From the NCBI GenBank assembly GCA_963789175.1, contig CAWBJO010000005.1, forward strand, positions 157,777 through 221,776: 64,000 bases of DNA, read 5' to 3'. Below the pieces are notes generated by a model. That model searched no databases and was not told where the DNA came from. It saw only the letters and a list, made by a program, of their open reading frames with translations. Shown here piece after piece: positions 61,896 to 64,000 of the stretch. Position 1 is the first letter of the stretch, and each line of letters starts with the position of its first letter. The stretch is from CAWBJO01 sp963789175 (GTDB taxonomy: Bacteria; Pseudomonadota; Alphaproteobacteria; Rhizobiales; Aestuariivirgaceae). The position numbers and the translations under genes are program-made.

Positions 61896-64000
61896 ATGAG
61901 TCTGTGGAAGTCGCCCATCCTCTATGTCGGTATCGCGCTGGTGCTGCTGGTGACGGCGCTCCTGAGCGCGCCCGTGGTGGTCGACTGGAACGGCTATCGC
62001 GCCTCGATCGAGGACTACGGCCGCCGCCTTACTGGACGCGACGTCAAGGTGGTCGGCGACGTCTCGGTACACCTTTTCCCTTGGCCGCGGCTGCGTCTTG
62101 AACGGGTGCGCATCGCGAACGTCGAAGGTGCCATGCTGCCCGACATGATGCGGGCCGAGGCCGTCGAGGCGCGGATGCTCCTCGGTTCGCTGATCAGCGG
62201 CTATGTCGAGGTCTCCGACATCCGGATCGAGAAGCCGATCGTTTCTTTCGAGAGGCTCGCCAACGGCGATGGCAACTGGTGGCTTGCGCCCGAGCTCGAC
62301 GGTGCGGCGTCGGTCGACGCCCGGCGCGTGTCCATCGAGAACCTCGAGGTCATCGGCGGCACCGTCTTCCTCTCCGACAGCCGGCGGGGCGGGACTGCTC
62401 AGCTCAACGACGTCAACGCCGTTCTGAATGCCCAGACCCTGCTCGGGCCGTGGAAGGCGCGCGGCGAAGCCAGCTACAAGGACATGCCGATCTCGCTCGG
62501 CCTGAGCACCGGCCGCTTCCGCCCGGGCGAGCCGTTCAAGTTCGGCTTGCGGCTGTCTCCCGTCGACGGTGCCGGCCTCGTCTACACCTTCGAGGGCGAC
62601 TACAATCCGGACGCCGAGACCGCGCTCTCGGGCACGGTCGAGGCCGCGCCCTATGTCAGCGCCGATGGCAAGGCCGACTCCGAGGCCCAGATGCGGCCCT
62701 TCAGCCTCAAGTCCAAGGTGGCCTTCAAGAACGACCGCGTCCTCCTCGATCAGATCGAGATCGCACCCTCCGACCCGCAGCCGACCAGCAACCTGCTGAC
62801 CGGCAGCGCCGCCATCGATCTCAAGTCGCGGATCGCCGTCACCGCCGATCTCCGCTCCCCCAAGTTCGATCTCGACAGCGTGCTCGGCAACGAGGGCCGC
62901 AAGATCTTGAAGAGCGGTTCGCTTCTCGCCGCGCTGTCGAGTTTTCTCGACACCGTCCCCGACACGCTCGACGGCCGCCTGAAGCTCGAGGTCGGCAACC
63001 TCATGGTCGGCGGGCAGAGCCTGGAAGGCGCGACGCTCGAGGCCGAGCTTGCCGCCTCCGGCCTGACGGTCAGGCAGCTCGCGGCGACTATGCCCGGGCA
63101 AACCAAGGGCTCCTTTTCCGGCATCTTCCTGGCCGATCCCGACGACCCGCAGCTCGCCGGCGATCTCGTCGTCGATTCCGCCGACAGCCGCGCCTTCGTG
63201 TCCTGGCTCGTGCCGGAATGGAGCGCGGAGATCGCGAAGAAATGGACGGGTACGCGCGGCAAGCTCGGGCTCAAGGCCAGGCTCGATCACGCTCCGGGCA
63301 GCATCCGCCTGTCGGAGGCCACCTTCTCGCTCGATGAAACCCATGCCACCGGCAGCCTGTCGATCGCCGGAACGGAACGTGGGGATACGGCGCTGCAGCT
63401 CGCTTTGGACCGGATCGACCTCGACCGCTACGTCGCGGATGGAACCCTGATCGGATCCTCCGACGACGGCATCGCCCAGAAATTCGCAGCTGTGACCGGC
63501 GCCATCGGCGCCCTCGGTGATCTCCAGCTTGCCGTGTCCGCCGAAGGCCTCGTCTATCACGGCGTCGAGGCGCGGGACGTGGCTGCCGAGATCATGGCGC
63601 GTGGCGACGCCATCGAGATTCGCGCCCTCGACATCGGCAGCGTCGGCGATGCGCGCCTGGAGGTCTCTGGCGCGCTCGAGCCGCGCGGCGACAAGCGCCA
63701 GGGGTCCGGCAGCATCACCGTGAGTGCCGCCGACCCGCGTCCTCTCCTGCGCCTTCTCGGTGTCGTCCCTCCGATCAAGGTGGATGTACCCGAACCGGCC
63801 TGGGCCGCGGCGCTCGGTCCTCTCGATGCGACGCTCAAGGGCGATCTCGCCATCGGCAAGGACCGGGCCGACGCGACGCTCGAGCTGAGCGGCACGGCAG
63901 GCGGCTCGCTTCTCTCCGCGCAGGTGGGCTACGAAGGACCGCCGGGCGACCCGGTGCAGGGCAGCCTCAAGATCGAAGGCGAGATTTCAAGCCCCACCGC
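61896..64000 (+). CDS. AsmA-family protein, 3' end outside window
   Basis: The frame opens at ATG 61896 and stays open to the last base, giving at least 701 residues. One N-terminal membrane helix (about residues 6-26) is followed by the AsmA signature (GRDVKVVGDVSVHLFPWPRLRLERVRIANV, seen as shorter blocks) and long repeating beta-rich segments typical of AsmA/TamB-like proteins. These proteins anchor in the inner membrane and are thought to bridge lipids to the outer membrane. It lies 101 bases after the oxidase gene. The length fits the large alphaproteobacterial AsmA proteins (over 1000 residues), but the C-terminus is not seen. Confidence 0.88.
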   Translation, partial: MSLWKSPILYVGIALVLLVTALLSAPVVVDWNGYRASIEDYGRRLTGRDVKVVGDVSVHLFPWPRLRLERVRIANVEGAMLPDMMRAEAVEARMLLGSLISGYVEVSDIRIEKPIVSFERLANGDGNWWLAPELDGAASVDARRVSIENLEVIGGTVFLSDSRRGGTAQLNDVNAVLNAQTLLGPWKARGEASYKDMPISLGLSTGRFRPGEPFKFGLRLSPVDGAGLVYTFEGDYNPDAETALSGTVEAAPYVSADGKADSEAQMRPFSLKSKVAFKNDRVLLDQIEIAPSDPQPTSNLLTGSAAIDLKSRIAVTADLRSPKFDLDSVLGNEGRKILKSGSLLAALSSFLDTVPDTLDGRLKLEVGNLMVGGQSLEGATLEAELAASGLTVRQLAATMPGQTKGSFSGIFLADPDDPQLAGDLVVDSADSRAFVSWLVPEWSAEIAKKWTGTRGKLGLKARLDHAPGSIRLSEATFSLDETHATGSLSIAGTERGDTALQLALDRIDLDRYVADGTLIGSSDDGIAQKFAAVTGAIGALGDLQLAVSAEGLVYHGVEARDVAAEIMARGDAIEIRALDIGSVGDARLEVSGALEPRGDKRQGSGSITVSAADPRPLLRLLGVVPPIKVDVPEPAWAAALGPLDATLKGDLAIGKDRADATLELSGTAGGSLLSAQVGYEGPPGDPVQGSLKIEGEISSPT

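Overview
The window is high-GC, densely packed chromosomal DNA of an alphaproteobacterium, most likely from the Hyphomicrobiales (Rhizobiales). The division and cell-wall (dcw) cluster has the alphaproteobacterial order with ddl between murB and ftsQ, and ftsA-ftsZ are followed by bamD-recN-ligA. There is also a DUF1127 gene, CtrA-like TTAA-N7-TTAA sites, MlaC-like proteins with Tat-type signals, and a class A RNase P RNA. I see no tRNA, rRNA, insertion sequence or CRISPR array. Coordinates rest on reading frames, start-site signals and family motifs; no database search was possible.

Layout. (1) 1-5089, plus strand: the tail of a hydantoinase/oxoprolinase subunit, a complete polyamine-type ABC importer (binding protein, two permeases, ATPase) and an MBL-fold hydrolase, with tightly overlapping importer and hydrolase genes. 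(2) 5086-8791, minus strand: a CecR/YbhGFS-like efflux operon (TetR regulator, HlyD-like lipoprotein, ABC ATPase, ABC-2 permease) with a 20-bp near-palindromic operator candidate. (3) 8995-11939: a hybrid histidine kinase and a small heme-copper-oxidase-like membrane protein. (4) 11940-14119: an accessory-looking block of small genes with many inverted repeats, a frameshifted small gene, a c-type cytochrome, and a strongly structured leader upstream of an 86-residue protein of unknown function. (5) 14201-27013: housekeeping and mixed genes, including ettA, two MlaC-like genes, an ArsR-methyltransferase regulator with metF, a GST, an acyltransferase, a fused hydantoinase/oxoprolinase, DUF1272, a TerB/DnaJ protein and an AmpD-like amidase.

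(6) 27064-45667: rnpB, then rsmH, ftsL/ftsI, murE, murF, mraY, murD, ftsW, murG, murC, murB, ddl, ftsQ, ftsA and ftsZ. Together these make lipid II from UDP-MurNAc precursors and build the divisome. mraZ is missing from the head, and the lpxC that often follows ftsZ in relatives is missing. Three reading-frame anomalies lie here. murC has a one-base insertion. ftsL and ftsI form one ORF that is best explained by a one-base insertion. ftsQ appears to have lost its coupled start through a one-base deletion. Because these genes are normally essential, sequence error is the leading explanation, but real lesions cannot be excluded from one sequence. (7) 45831-61794: bamD, recN, ligA, azlCD, aminopeptidase P, DUF1127, prmA, a PPK2 kinase, an MFS exporter, a UvrD/PcrA helicase, a thioesterase and a GlcD-type oxidase. 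(8) 61896 to the end: a truncated AsmA-family gene.

The most interesting signal is at 12640-12857 on the minus strand. A promoter-like sequence is followed by a leader with nested perfect helices, a GNRA-capped stem, and a chain of mutually exclusive helices ending in one that covers the ribosome binding site. It looks like an undescribed riboswitch or RNA thermometer.
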